A stretch of DNA of 40,112 bases from Nitrospirales bacterium (GTDB taxonomy: Bacteria > Nitrospirota > Nitrospiria > Nitrospirales > UBA8639). This document shows positions 24,857 to 33,342 of the stretch, one piece after another (the first letter of the stretch is position 1; every line of letters starts with the position of its first letter). The notes under the pieces were generated by a model that saw only the letters and a list, made by a program, of their open reading frames with translations, ran no database searches and was not told the origin of the DNA. Position numbers and translations under genes: made by a program. Location of the stretch: assembly GCA_012270585.1 (NCBI GenBank), contig JAAXIB010000017.1, positions 58,901-99,012 of the forward strand, in the 5' to 3' direction.

Positions 24857-24886
24857 TTGTCAGGAATAAACGGGCTGTGCTAGACT
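24857..24886 (+). promoter_or_regulatory. Promoter of tRNA-Val
   Basis: TTGTCA (24857-24862) and TAGACT (24881-24886) with an 18-base spacer, 8 bases before the tRNA 5' end: the expected sigma-70 position. Confidence 0.65.
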
Positions 24887-24894
24887 CGTCCCGT

Positions 24895-24969
24895 GGGCGA
24901 TTAGCTCAGTGGGAGAGCGCTTCCCTCACACGGAAGAGGCCACTGGTTCGATACCAGTATCGCCCACCA
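24895..24969 (+). tRNA. tRNA-Val (anticodon CAC)
   Basis: A 75-base cloverleaf: acceptor GGGCGAT / ATCGCCC, D-arm GCTC...GAGC, anticodon stem CTTCC / GGAAG with loop CTCACAC (anticodon CAC), T-arm ACTGG-TTCGATA-CCAGT, discriminator A and an encoded CCA. All stems pair as read by eye. Confidence 0.97.
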
Positions 24970-25031
24970 TTTCGCCATCCCCCAGTGAACGACGCAGGTC
25001 CGGCTTGAAGTCTTTTCCCATCCGTTCAGCA

Positions 25032-26219
25032 GTGAAACCGCCAGGGCCATGGAACTCTCCCCCGGTCGCGGCCAAAGCAGCCAAACACGTGGGGCAGTGG
25101 CTTGTTGTCCTGTGGCTGAGTACCCTCACGGCGTGCGGGCCCCCACCAACACCGCGTCCCGACCCCATGCTCCCCCCGTCGGCAAGCGACCTCGAGTTGT
25201 TGGGAGCGACGCACCTCTGCGATGCCGAGGGAACCGTTGTCAAACGCTGGCAGGGCATACGCTATCAACGGGTGCCCTGGGGCGCGGGAGAACAACTGCA
25301 ACGCCCGGTGCAAAGCGGCCAACCCGACCACGACCGGTTTTACTTTTTCAATGATGAACAGCGCCTGGTCGGCGCCGTATTTCGCTACAACCAAGGTCTC
25401 CCCCTGAAGCCGTATCCCGTGCTGCGACAAACCTTATCCGAACTCATCCCCTCATCCACGTTTTATATCGACCCCACTCAACTCCTCTCCAAGGAAGGCG
25501 CGCAATCCGCCGTGCTGTATCGGACCGGCGATTACACCAGTACGACCCAATACCTGGTGTTGGAGAGTGAAGAGGGCCCGGCGTTACTCGTGGCCTCTCT
25601 TGCGATCGATCCGTACGAGCAACTGCTGTCGAGTTATCATGAGACGTTTCTGCCGGGTCTCAACCGAAGCCGGGCCACGATGCCGGGGGCCCCCTCACCC
25701 GAGGCTGACCCGAGTGACGATTTCCTGGGCCTCCAGCAATTCGCACGAGGGGAAGCCGCGTTATTCGGGTCTTGCGGAACCGCCCAGCCGGCGATTGCCG
25801 TCGAAGCCTACCGGCGGTCCATTCAACATGGGCTCAAGGACGAGTCTCGCTTAGCCGAAGCGCACCATCGACTGGGCCTGGCGCTCCGGGATCAAGGCCA
25901 ACCGGCCGACGCGCAACGCGAACTGGAGCAGGCCCTTTCGCTTCGCCCCAATGCTCCGGCGATCATCAGCAATCTCGGCCGGGTCCTGGCCGAACAACAA
26001 CAGCAGGCCCGCGCCATAGAACTCTTTGAACGGGCGCTCGTCCTGCGCCCGAACTTTGCCGAAGCGCGGTTCAACATGGCAAAGAGTCTCGAACGGATCG
26101 ATACCCGCCGGGCGATCGAAGAATATGAGACCTATCTCGCCCTGGTCGAAGGGATTCCCAGGGAAGCCAAACGGATCAGATTCGTCCAGGAACGCGTGAA
26201 ATGGTTGAAGGGTGAATAA
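25032..26219 (+). CDS. TPR-repeat lipoprotein
   Basis: A protein of about 395 residues. The lipoprotein-type signal 'GQWLVVLWLSTLTAC' (lipobox LTAC) is followed by a Pro-rich linker, a unique domain ('RYQRVPWGAGEQLQRPVQ') and a C-terminal array of three or more tetratricopeptide repeats ('LAEAHHRLGLALRDQGQPADAQRELEQAL', 'AIISNLGRVLAEQQQQARAIELFERAL', 'AEARFNMAKSLERIDTRRAIEEYETYL'). The start is uncertain: GTG at 25032 gives a plausible signal peptide; TTG at 25005 is the alternative, and the frame extends back into the tRNA without meaning. The gene is 5 bp before the RNase H gene, so they form an operon. Confidence 0.8.
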   Translation: MKPPGPWNSPPVAAKAAKHVGQWLVVLWLSTLTACGPPPTPRPDPMLPPSASDLELLGATHLCDAEGTVVKRWQGIRYQRVPWGAGEQLQRPVQSGQPDHDRFYFFNDEQRLVGAVFRYNQGLPLKPYPVLRQTLSELIPSSTFYIDPTQLLSKEGAQSAVLYRTGDYTSTTQYLVLESEEGPALLVASLAIDPYEQLLSSYHETFLPGLNRSRATMPGAPSPEADPSDDFLGLQQFARGEAALFGSCGTAQPAIAVEAYRRSIQHGLKDESRLAEAHHRLGLALRDQGQPADAQRELEQALSLRPNAPAIISNLGRVLAEQQQQARAIELFERALVLRPNFAEARFNMAKSLERIDTRRAIEEYETYLALVEGIPREAKRIRFVQERVKWLKGE

Positions 26220-26224
26220 GCGCC

Positions 26225-26878
26225 ATGAAATTCTACGCCGTGCTCAAAGGTCGCCAGCCCGGGATCTATACGACCTGGCCCGCGTGTGAGGAGCAGGTCA
26301 AGGGATTTCCCGGAGCCATCTACAAAGCCTTTTCAACCAAAGCTCAAGCCCTGGCGTTTGTGGGAGACCTCCTTCCCGATGAGAGCAGTCTTCTCCCTTT
26401 GACCTCCCCTATCCCTACCGACACTCCGCCGACACCGGATGACATACACATCTGGGTCGATGGGTCCTGTCTGCAGAACGGCAATGACCTGCGCTTCGGC
26501 TGGGCCTATGTCATCCTCGACGGCGAACGGGAACGCCACCGGGCGAGTGGGCGCGACGTGCCGGCCAAGGCGCGCCGGCATCGAAACGTGGCCGGAGAAA
26601 TTCAGGCGGTCCTGCATGCGCTGGAGTGGTGCCGGGAACACGGCATAGCAGCAGCCACGATCTATTTCGACTATCAGGGATTGGCCAGTTGGGTGGAAGG
26701 GACGTGGAAGACCACGACGGCCTTTACCCGGGCGTACGCGGAACGGGTGCGGGACATGGGGATGACCCTCACGTGGCACAAAGTGCAGGCTCACTCCGGT
26801 GCACCGTATAACGAGTTGGTGGATCGACTGGCGAGAGAAGCCGCTCGGTCCGTATCGGAAAATGATAAGAAAGTTTAA
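26225..26878 (+). CDS. rnhA: Ribonuclease HI with N-terminal hybrid-binding domain
   Basis: A 217-residue enzyme that cuts RNA in RNA-DNA hybrids. Residues 1-46 ('KFYAVLKGRQPGIYTTWPACEEQVKGFPGAIYKAFSTKAQA') are the viroplasmin-like hybrid-binding domain found in eukaryotic RNase H1 and some bacterial enzymes. The RNase H core follows a Pro-rich linker, with Asp79 (WVDGSC), Glu125 (AGEIQAV), Asp149 (YFDYQG) and 'AHSGAPYNELVDRLAREA' (His190, Asp200) as catalytic residues. AAGGG lies upstream of the ATG. It is transcribed with the TPR lipoprotein gene. Confidence 0.93.
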   Translation: MKFYAVLKGRQPGIYTTWPACEEQVKGFPGAIYKAFSTKAQALAFVGDLLPDESSLLPLTSPIPTDTPPTPDDIHIWVDGSCLQNGNDLRFGWAYVILDGERERHRASGRDVPAKARRHRNVAGEIQAVLHALEWCREHGIAAATIYFDYQGLASWVEGTWKTTTAFTRAYAERVRDMGMTLTWHKVQAHSGAPYNELVDRLAREAARSVSENDKKV

Positions 26879-27010
26879 AAATACAACGAATTGTATAAAT
26901 TTTAAAAAACTGTACAAATTGTAAATGTTTTACATTTTGTACAGTTTGTAAAGTTTTATGCGAATTGTACAAACTGTACAAAATGACGCGAATTGTAAAA
27001 AATTAACATA
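26879..27010. repeat. AT-rich TGTACA inverted-repeat block
   Basis: A convergent intergenic spacer that is very AT-rich. TGTACA occurs at 26911, 26938, 26966 and 26975; CGAATTGTA at 26887, 26961 and 26989. Bases 26907-26925 pair with 26929-26947 (19 bp, one mismatch, 3-nt loop). Bases 26935-26950 can instead pair perfectly over 16 bp with 26968-26983. The two hairpins share the middle arm. It could act as a terminator for the converging genes or as a protein-binding array. Confidence 0.8.
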
Positions 27011-27057
27011 TTGCAAGCATCGTCAATTCCGTGCGCGGATTGCCCCATCGTCGTTTC

Positions 27058-28572
27058 CTACGTCAGGACGGTCCGGAAGGGTCTGGTGAAGCTCCTGACG
27101 GGCATGTGTCCGACCTGCGTTCTTTGACGCAGCAGCCAGGCGTCGACCGTCATTTCGAGGCCCGCGGCACGGCGGCAAAAACTCACCGTCATCACGTGCT
27201 CCCGTGTCCGGGTCCTGGGGTACGCCGACAGCCACCGTCCCTTCCGGGATTGGACAAAGAAGCGACCCCCGGCGTCTCCGTTCTTGTAATAGTTCACCTC
27301 TCGAGGCTGCCATCCCAGGGCCTTGGAGGCCGCGTCGTGCGGGAACCGTGCCGGCCTGTCCGTGGCCACGCTGGTAGCCAGTCCATTGAGACCGGTTAAA
27401 TTGGACATCGGTGATGAGATAATCTCCACGAGGCGTGCGCCCCTGGTTCCGATCGGGACGTCGGCAATGCGCCCGAAGTGGACGTCGCCGCTGAGGACCA
27501 CGACGTCGTGAGACACGGAGCCCAACGCTTCCAGCAACCGGGTATATTGCGTCCCGTAACTGCGGAGGTTCCGTTCGAACCGGTTCTGCTGCACGATCAA
27601 CGGCTGCGGGATGACGAGCACGCCCGGGCAGTCACGGTGGCCCGCCCAATCGAGTAACGTTTTGAACGGTGCCTCCGGAAGGAATTCATGTTCGGAACGG
27701 TACGAACGCAAGTCGGCCAGGCACACGGACAGGTCGTCTCCGATCGTAAACGATTCGACCACGGGAGAGCGCTGGACGTTCCTGACGCCGTCGTACGCCG
27801 CTTTCGTCCAGCGTTTGCGGACATGCGGCAGCTTGAGGGCCAGCAGGGTCGGAAGGAGTGAGTCCGTAAAGGGGTAGTCATTCCAGTATTCGTGATCGTC
27901 GGGCAACATCCACGTGCCGCCCCTACTCAGCATGCTGCCGAGCGCCTGCCAGTGGAGGGCATAGTCGTCTGCGATGCGTTCGCGGATCTCCTTTTCGATC
28001 AACGACAGGGAATCGAAGCCGATATCCAGGTAGACCTGATCCCCTGCCAGCACCGTCACGTCCGGACGAACGGTTTTGCTCCCGCGCTCATACAGGGCCT
28101 TGTAGGAGGCCGCCGCCCGGCCTCCGTCCCGATGGTGGTAGAAACAACTCCCGAGCCCGATCGTGAAGGCGTCCCGCCCCTTCTCGGGTACGCGCGACGG
28201 CAACGTGCGAAAGGTGCCGGAGCGAAGCCGTTGCCAGCGACGTTTGATTCCGGCCCGGGGTTCCGCCTCGATCCGGCGTTCGAACTCAAGGCGATATTCG
28301 CTTCCGGCGTCGAGGCCCCGAAACGTGAGCACGGCGAAGAAGCGCTGCTTCATCCCCGTAAACGGACGATTCCAGTCCTGCTTGCGGATGTGCCGTGTCC
28401 TGACCTCGCGGTCTTCCCGGAAGAGCCGGACCCGCGCCCGTTCAGGCATTTTCAAGGCGGGAAAGAGCGTCCCCACCCACACTTCCACGGAATGCCGGCT
28501 GACGCGATGGATGACCAGCGACCATTGGGCAGTTGACGTGTACGCGTCTGCTTTCTTCAGGGATCGTGCCAC
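27058..28572 (-). CDS. PhoD-like metallophosphatase family protein
   Basis: A 504-residue phosphohydrolase. An N-terminal beta-sandwich region (about residues 15-125, with the arch 'SEYRLEFERRIEAEPRAG') precedes the metallophosphatase core. Metal-binding motifs are 'VTVLAGDQVYLDIG' (Asp), 'WMLPDDHEYWNDYPF' (Asp-His/Asn) and 'VVVLSGDVHFGRIADV' (Gly-Asp-Val-His), the set seen in PhoD-type alkaline phosphatases/phosphodiesterases. Most PhoD proteins are Tat exported, but no signal peptide is visible here, so a cytosolic role is likely. The GTG at 28572 is preceded by AGGACA. Convergent with rnhA. Confidence 0.88.
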   Translation of the reverse strand: MARSLKKADAYTSTAQWSLVIHRVSRHSVEVWVGTLFPALKMPERARVRLFREDREVRTRHIRKQDWNRPFTGMKQRFFAVLTFRGLDAGSEYRLEFERRIEAEPRAGIKRRWQRLRSGTFRTLPSRVPEKGRDAFTIGLGSCFYHHRDGGRAAASYKALYERGSKTVRPDVTVLAGDQVYLDIGFDSLSLIEKEIRERIADDYALHWQALGSMLSRGGTWMLPDDHEYWNDYPFTDSLLPTLLALKLPHVRKRWTKAAYDGVRNVQRSPVVESFTIGDDLSVCLADLRSYRSEHEFLPEAPFKTLLDWAGHRDCPGVLVIPQPLIVQQNRFERNLRSYGTQYTRLLEALGSVSHDVVVLSGDVHFGRIADVPIGTRGARLVEIISSPMSNLTGLNGLATSVATDRPARFPHDAASKALGWQPREVNYYKNGDAGGRFFVQSRKGRWLSAYPRTRTREHVMTVSFCRRAAGLEMTVDAWLLRQRTQVGHMPVRSFTRPFRTVLT

Positions 28573-28653
28573 GTTGTCCTGATGGCCGTGATCCTACCCG
28601 GCATGGGCCATACAAATAGGAGAGCTTGAGACGTGGGGTGTGGGTAATTCAGG

Positions 28654-29637
28654 CTAGAGCTTGCCTTCGCCTTTGAGATACTTGCGAAAGCGGTCCATGA
28701 GTTCTTCGCCGAGCACGCCGACTTCCGGTTTTTCTTTGGTCATGAATTCGCGGATTTCTTCCAGACGTTGCTCGGCCTGACTGTTTCCTTTCAGGCGTTT
28801 CACTTTCACCAACGCATCGTCAAAAGCGTCAAACGTCAATTCCTGATATCCGAAACTTCTGATCCGCTTGACGGCTTTCATCATGGCTTCGTTCCGAAAC
28901 CTGGTCAGGTGTTCGGAATCGATTTCCCGTAACCCGAGTTTTCTGGCGCGCCGCTCCGCGGCCTTGCGAATCCCACTGCGCACGAAATCCGGCGACGTGA
29001 GCAACCGCTTCCAGGCTTCGTCCGTCCACGCCACGTTTTCCTGCGGCGCTTCCCATACCCTGAACAGCGTCTCTTCATCGATCGTGGTCACCCCTGATTC
29101 CCGCGCCAGATCTTCGGCGTCCCGCTTCAGCATATCCGTGACGAACTCCAGGGCAATGGGTGGGGAATCCTTCACTTTCTGCCGAAGCATCGCCTTCGCT
29201 CCTTCGGTCCATTCCACCGGCGCCACCCGGGCCTCGGCCTGTTCCCCCATGGCTTCGACTTTTTCGAACAATTCCACGTTGACTTCCAAATGGCCCCGTT
29301 CCCGCGCCACCTCTTCGGTAATTTGCCTGATCATGGCTCGCATGAACTCCGGCACGCTTTCCAACCGTTTGACGGCTTCCGCGGTCCAAGGCAATTTGCC
29401 CCGGGCCATCTGATCGGCCGCTTCGGCCATCCCCGCTTCTCCGCCCATGCTCCCCATCATTTGCCGCTTGAACTGGTCCAACAATTCCCCGGTAATCTCG
29501 CTTTTTCCCAATTCGCGGGCCTTCTTTTCCGCCAGGCGTCTGACCATTCCCCGAAGAAAGACGGGCGCGCGCTCAAGTCGCGTCAGGGCCTCAGGCGTCC
29601 AGGCCGGCCTCGTCAAGGTGGGGTCAGGATTATTCAT
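28654..29637 (-). CDS. Protein with four PCP_red-type domains
   Basis: A 327-residue cytosolic protein built of four similar units beginning W-T-x-E/D-A: 'AWTPEALTRLERAPVFLRGM' (about 12-62), 'PWTAEAVKRLESVPEFMRAM' (about 83-130), 'EWTEGAKAMLRQKVKDSPPI' (about 142-190) and 'AWTDEAWKRLLTSPDFVRSG' (about 206-260). Each continues with 'A...AR..G...I..E.L..F'. This resembles the PCP_red (PF08369) domain at the C-terminus of the light-independent protochlorophyllide reductase B subunit. No chlorophyll genes are present, and similar domains occur in non-photosynthetic bacteria with no known role. It overlaps the IHF-like gene by 8 bases (ATG at 29637). Confidence 0.75.
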   Translation of the reverse strand: MNNPDPTLTRPAWTPEALTRLERAPVFLRGMVRRLAEKKARELGKSEITGELLDQFKRQMMGSMGGEAGMAEAADQMARGKLPWTAEAVKRLESVPEFMRAMIRQITEEVARERGHLEVNVELFEKVEAMGEQAEARVAPVEWTEGAKAMLRQKVKDSPPIALEFVTDMLKRDAEDLARESGVTTIDEETLFRVWEAPQENVAWTDEAWKRLLTSPDFVRSGIRKAAERRARKLGLREIDSEHLTRFRNEAMMKAVKRIRSFGYQELTFDAFDDALVKVKRLKGNSQAEQRLEEIREFMTKEKPEVGVLGEELMDRFRKYLKGEGKL

Positions 29638-29926
29638 GCGTCGGCCCTTCTGCATTCAGCAGTTCCTTGATTTCTTTGCCCGCTTTAAAAAACGGCATTC
29701 GTTTTTCAGGCACGGACACGGTCTCTCCGGTTTTGGGATTGCGCCCGTCCTTGGTGCGTCGGATGCGCAACCGGAAACTTCCAAACCCGCGGATCTCCGT
29801 TTTCTCACCCCGCTTCAAGGCGTCACGGATGGAATCGAAAATGCCATTCACCACTTTTTCCGCCTCACGGCGACTGAGGGGCGTGGCTTTCTCCACCACT
29901 TTCTCAATCAGGTGTGCCTTGGTCAT
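29630..29926 (-). CDS. HU/IHF-family DNA-binding protein (IHF beta-like)
   Basis: A 98-residue nucleoid protein that bends DNA. 'MTKAHLIEKVVEKATPLSRREAEKVVNGIFDSI' is the helical dimer part, 'EIRGFGSFRLRIRRTKDGRNPKTGETVSVPEKRMPFFKAGKEIKELLN' the beta-arm with the conserved Arg-Asn-Pro tip. The TKAHLIEKV start and GRNPKTGE arm favour IHF-type over HU, but the alpha/beta assignment is uncertain. The start is firm: GGAGAGGAG lies just before the ATG at 29926. Its position near rpsA matches the common rpsA-ihfB neighbourhood. Its stop overlaps the PCP_red gene start. Confidence 0.92.
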   Translation of the reverse strand: MTKAHLIEKVVEKATPLSRREAEKVVNGIFDSIRDALKRGEKTEIRGFGSFRLRIRRTKDGRNPKTGETVSVPEKRMPFFKAGKEIKELLNAEGPTHE

Positions 29927-29975
29927 GACTCCTCTCCTTGATCGAATGGCCCGGCGTCCCTGGCACTCACGCCTG

Positions 29976-30008
29976 CCCCCCAACCCTCTCCCTCCAAGGG
30001 CAAGGGAG
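29976..30008. repeat. CCCTCTCCC/AGGG repeat between sppA and the IHF-like gene
   Basis: CCCCCCAACCCTCTCCCTCCAAGGGCAAGGGAG, a degenerate copy of the GGGAGAGGG dyad family, in the 97-bp spacer between the IHF-like gene and sppA. Confidence 0.5.
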
Positions 30009-30023
30009 TATTGCGCCGGTTCC

Positions 30024-30914
30024 CTACAACGCCATGATATACATGAGATTCATTCCCGTTTGAAGCGGCAACGCGGTCGTGTCGCCGAACAGGGACCCGA
30101 CCAACCAATCCCGGAATGAAAATTCCGGGGTCGACTCGATCACCGGCGGAGTGCCTTTTATCCCGGTCATCTCCGCGGCCAGTCTCACGGCGTCTTTCAG
30201 GTCTCCCAGGTCGTCGACGAGGAGCACGTCTTTGGCTTGTTGCCCGGTCAACACTCGTCCGTCGGCCAGGGGCTCGACGTCGGCGATATCCAGCGCGCGC
30301 CCTTCGGCCACGGCTTCGACAAACTGACGATGGGCATCATCCATGACCGATTGCAATAGCTTCCGTTCATCTTCGCGCATCATGTGAAACGGGGACCCCA
30401 CGTCCTTATACCGCCCGCTTTTTATGACGAAGTTTTTCACGCCGATTTTGTCCATGAGCTGTTCAAAATTGGTCAATTGAATAATCACGCCGATACTTCC
30501 CGTGAGCGTTCCGGGGTTGGCCAGGATTCGATCGGAGGCCACCGCGATGTAATACCCGCCGGAAGCCGCCACCGTCCCCATGGAGGCCACGACCGTTTTC
30601 TGCTTTTCCGCCCGCACCCGTTTGACCGCGTTGTAAATCTCCTGGGAAGCTGCGACCCCGCCGCCCGGAGAATCGATCCGAAGGACAATCGCCTTCACGA
30701 GCGGGTCAAGGCCATACGACTCCAACTCATCCATGGTCGATCGGGAATCCAGAATGGGGCCTTCGATCCTGACGAGCGCGATGCGCTCCTTGCCGACCGT
30801 CGCGAGTTCCGGTAACAACGCGTTCCCCACCACGGTCAACGCTACCGCGACCACGACGATCCAAACGACCCGTCGCCACCTGGAAGGGGTTTTGCCTGAA
30901 GGTGCGTCGTCCAT
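30024..30914 (-). CDS. sppA: Signal peptide peptidase SppA, 36K type
   Basis: A 296-residue membrane serine protease that degrades cleaved signal peptides. One N-terminal membrane helix (about residues 16-34, after a basic KTPSRWRR) precedes the ClpP-like core. 'VLRIDSPGGGVAASQEIYNAV' gives the oxyanion region, 'GTVAASGGYYIAVASDRI' the catalytic Ser118, and 'IKSGRYKDVGSPF' the catalytic Lys170. The 52-residue Ser-Lys distance is as in the short Bacillus-type enzyme. The ATG at 30914 is 24 bp after rpsA. Confidence 0.93.
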   Translation of the reverse strand: MDDAPSGKTPSRWRRVVWIVVVAVALTVVGNALLPELATVGKERIALVRIEGPILDSRSTMDELESYGLDPLVKAIVLRIDSPGGGVAASQEIYNAVKRVRAEKQKTVVASMGTVAASGGYYIAVASDRILANPGTLTGSIGVIIQLTNFEQLMDKIGVKNFVIKSGRYKDVGSPFHMMREDERKLLQSVMDDAHRQFVEAVAEGRALDIADVEPLADGRVLTGQQAKDVLLVDDLGDLKDAVRLAAEMTGIKGTPPVIESTPEFSFRDWLVGSLFGDTTALPLQTGMNLMYIMAL

Positions 30915-30938
30915 ACACGCCTGCCCGGCGAAAATTCT

Positions 30939-32624
30939 CTACGTCGTTTCCGCTTCGGACGAGGCCGCGACTTCCTGCTCCTGGGCGACATCGCCCGGGT
31001 CGCTCACCGCTTCGGATGCCCCGCTCTCAGGTTCCTGCGGACAGTCTTTCACGCTTAACGCGATTTTCCGTTCTTCACAATCGACTTTGACGATCTTCGC
31101 GGTCACCTTCCGGCCTATCGTAAAACTCTCTTCCAGCTTGTTCGCCCCATCGGACCCGACTTCACTGACGTGGATCAACCCTTCCACGTCCCCGTCCAGT
31201 TCGACGAACACTCCGAAATCCGCGATCTTGGAAACCGTCCCGGTCGTCACGCTCCCCACCTGGTATCGCGAAGGGATGTCCTCTTCCCATGGGTCCGCCG
31301 TGAGCTGCTTGTAGCCCAGCGACAACCGTTCCTTGTCCTTGTCGATGCGTAAAATGACCGCGGCCACCCGTTGTCCCTTTTTGAACAATTCCGAGGGATG
31401 CTTGATGTGTCTGGTCCACGACATGTCCGAAATATGAATCAACCCGTCGATCCCTTCGTCCAATCCCACAAAGGCCCCGAAGTCCGTGACGCTTTTGACT
31501 TTGCCCTCGATTTGCGTGCCCACCGGGTAGCGAGCCTGAATGACGTCCCACGGATTGGGGGCGGTCTGTTTCATGCCGAGAGAAATCTTGCGACCTTGCT
31601 GGTCCACGTGCAGGACTTGCGCGTCGACGGCATCTCCCACCGCGACCACCCGGGAAGGATGACGCACTTCATGTGTCCAGGACATTTCCGATACGTGGAC
31701 GAGTCCTTCGACCCCCGGCTCCAGTTCCACGAACGCGCCATAATCGGTCAGGCTGACCACCTTGCCGTTCACTCGCGATCCTTCGGGGTATTTGGAGGCG
31801 ATGTTCATCCAGGGGTCGGCCGTCTTTTGTTTCAGCCCCAGGGAAATTCTTCCGGACTCCCGATCGTACTTGAGCACGAGCACTTCCAACCGGTCTCCCA
31901 CGGCAAACATATCGGACGGATGGCCGACCCGCCCCCAGGAAATGTCGGTGATGTGCAGCAGGCCATCAATACCGCCCAAATCCAAAAACGCGCCGTAGTC
32001 GGTGATATTTTTCACGGTGCCCTCGAGCAGTTGCCCTTCGGCGAGGGTCGACAACGTGCTTTGCCGCCGCTTGTCCCGCGTTTCTTCCAATAGGGCCCGG
32101 CGGGAAATCACCACGTTACCGCGCCGATGATTGATTTTGATGATTTTAAACGGGAAGGTTTTTCCGACCAGGCCGTCCAGATCGCGGACGGGCGTCAGGT
32201 CGATTTGCGAACCGGGCAAAAAGGCTTTGACCCCGATATCCACCATCATCCCGCCCTTAATGCGCGACACCACTTTCCCGTGAACTTCCTGCTCCTGCTG
32301 ATGCGCCACCTCAAGCTCATCCCAAATTTTCATCTTGTCCGCTTTTTCCTTGGAGATGAGCAAGTTCCCTTCCGCGTCTTCCCGCTGCTCAATGTAGACC
32401 TGGATGCGGTTGCCGACCGCCAACGCGTTCAGTTCGTCCGGCATGAACTGGTTGGTCGAAATGATGCCTTCGGATTTATACCCGATGTCCACGATCACCC
32501 GGTCTTTTTGAATGACCACGACCAGGCCTTCCGTGATCGTGCCTTCTTCAAAATTTTTAAAGGTTTCTTCATACAGGGCCTCCAAGGCCCCCCGGTCCAT
32601 TTCTTCAACGACGTCCGTGCTCAT
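30939..32624 (-). CDS. rpsA: 30S ribosomal protein S1
   Basis: A 561-residue protein with six S1 (OB-fold) domains, at about residues 27-95, 112-178, 198-266, 283-353, 370-440 and 457-526. The last four show the RNA-binding pattern 'G.V..ITDYGAFVDLG..GLLHISDISW'. Domains 1-2 bind the ribosome, 3-6 capture mRNA leaders (family knowledge). The acidic, Ala/Glu-rich tail (about 528-561) is low complexity. GAGGAA is well placed before the ATG at 32624. The 58-bp leader holds a perfect 28-bp palindrome, which could influence translation. Confidence 0.97.
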   Translation of the reverse strand: MSTDVVEEMDRGALEALYEETFKNFEEGTITEGLVVVIQKDRVIVDIGYKSEGIISTNQFMPDELNALAVGNRIQVYIEQREDAEGNLLISKEKADKMKIWDELEVAHQQEQEVHGKVVSRIKGGMMVDIGVKAFLPGSQIDLTPVRDLDGLVGKTFPFKIIKINHRRGNVVISRRALLEETRDKRRQSTLSTLAEGQLLEGTVKNITDYGAFLDLGGIDGLLHITDISWGRVGHPSDMFAVGDRLEVLVLKYDRESGRISLGLKQKTADPWMNIASKYPEGSRVNGKVVSLTDYGAFVELEPGVEGLVHVSEMSWTHEVRHPSRVVAVGDAVDAQVLHVDQQGRKISLGMKQTAPNPWDVIQARYPVGTQIEGKVKSVTDFGAFVGLDEGIDGLIHISDMSWTRHIKHPSELFKKGQRVAAVILRIDKDKERLSLGYKQLTADPWEEDIPSRYQVGSVTTGTVSKIADFGVFVELDGDVEGLIHVSEVGSDGANKLEESFTIGRKVTAKIVKVDCEERKIALSVKDCPQEPESGASEAVSDPGDVAQEQEVAASSEAETT

Positions 32625-32648
32625 TTATGATTCCTCGCGTGGACACTT

Positions 32649-32676
32649 GTAGGGAACAACGATCGTTGTTCCCTAC
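32649..32676. repeat. Palindromic repeat copy A (rpsA leader)
   Basis: Perfect palindrome with half-site GTAGGGAACAACGA, 28 bp long here. The inner 24 bp (half-site AGGGAACAACGA) are identical in the two other copies at 35556 and 36271. It lies 25-52 bp upstream of rpsA. Confidence 0.95.
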
Positions 32677-32682
32677 TTGGGT

Positions 32683-33342
32683 TCATGTTGTCGGTACTGC
32701 CGAATGATCCACGCCGCGCAATTCGGCAATCCGAGCCATTACCGTGTGACTGATACGCTGGTACAATTCTTTTCCTTGATATTGTCGACATTCCTCACGA
32801 AAATCCATGGACTGGCCAAACGACACTTCCACCGGATGCCGCCTCAGCCAGGACGCGCCCATCGGGAGCACCTGGTACGTCCCCCTGAGATAGACCGGCA
32901 CCACGGGACATTGGGCTTGGGCCACAAGCAGCCCGATTCCCGGTTTCCCGGGTTGCAGCGTGCCGTCCGTCGTTCGCGTCCCTTCCGGAAAAATGACCAC
33001 GGCCTTGCCCGCCTTGATTAACTCCACGGCGGTACGGAACGCTTGTCGATCCCATCGCTCGGGCTTTAACGGAATCCACCCCAGCGCGCGAAGGATGCGA
33101 CCGACCAGGGGAGAGGGAAACAAATTGGCTCGCCCGAGATAAAAGAGGCGGCGCCGGACCCCGCATCCCAATAACGGAATATCCGCGTAACTCGCGTGAT
33201 TCGCCGCCAACAGCACCCCACCCGTCGCCGGAACGTATTCAGCGCCCCGCGTGCGATAGTGCAGGAACACGCGGCCGACCGCGCGAGTGAGGATCCACAG
33301 GATTCCATACACCAAGCCGCTCACGAGTGACCCGGAATCCAC
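32683..33342 (-). CDS. plsC: 1-acyl-sn-glycerol-3-phosphate acyltransferase
   Basis: A 219-residue membrane acyltransferase making phosphatidic acid. HX4D motif 'NHASYAD' (about residues 48-54), the acceptor-binding region 'FYLGRANLFPSPLVGRIL' and the FPEGTR motif ('VVIFPEGTRTTDG') are all present, with an N-terminal hydrophobic region ('LVSGLVYGILWILTRAVG'). The GTG start at 33342 overlaps the cmk end by 22 bases; a GTG six codons later is possible. The cmk-plsC-rpsA order is common in bacteria. Confidence 0.9.
   Translation of the reverse strand: MDSGSLVSGLVYGILWILTRAVGRVFLHYRTRGAEYVPATGGVLLAANHASYADIPLLGCGVRRRLFYLGRANLFPSPLVGRILRALGWIPLKPERWDRQAFRTAVELIKAGKAVVIFPEGTRTTDGTLQPGKPGIGLLVAQAQCPVVPVYLRGTYQVLPMGASWLRRHPVEVSFGQSMDFREECRQYQGKELYQRISHTVMARIAELRGVDHSAVPTT

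Noticed and set aside
24895-24969. tRNA-Val 3' end as an integration site
   Set aside because: No integrase gene or duplicated tRNA 3' segment was seen downstream in the window.
26879-27010. The AT-rich repeat block as a CRISPR array or plasmid-type iteron origin
   Set aside because: Repeats are too short and irregularly spaced for CRISPR, and there is no cas or replication-initiator gene nearby.
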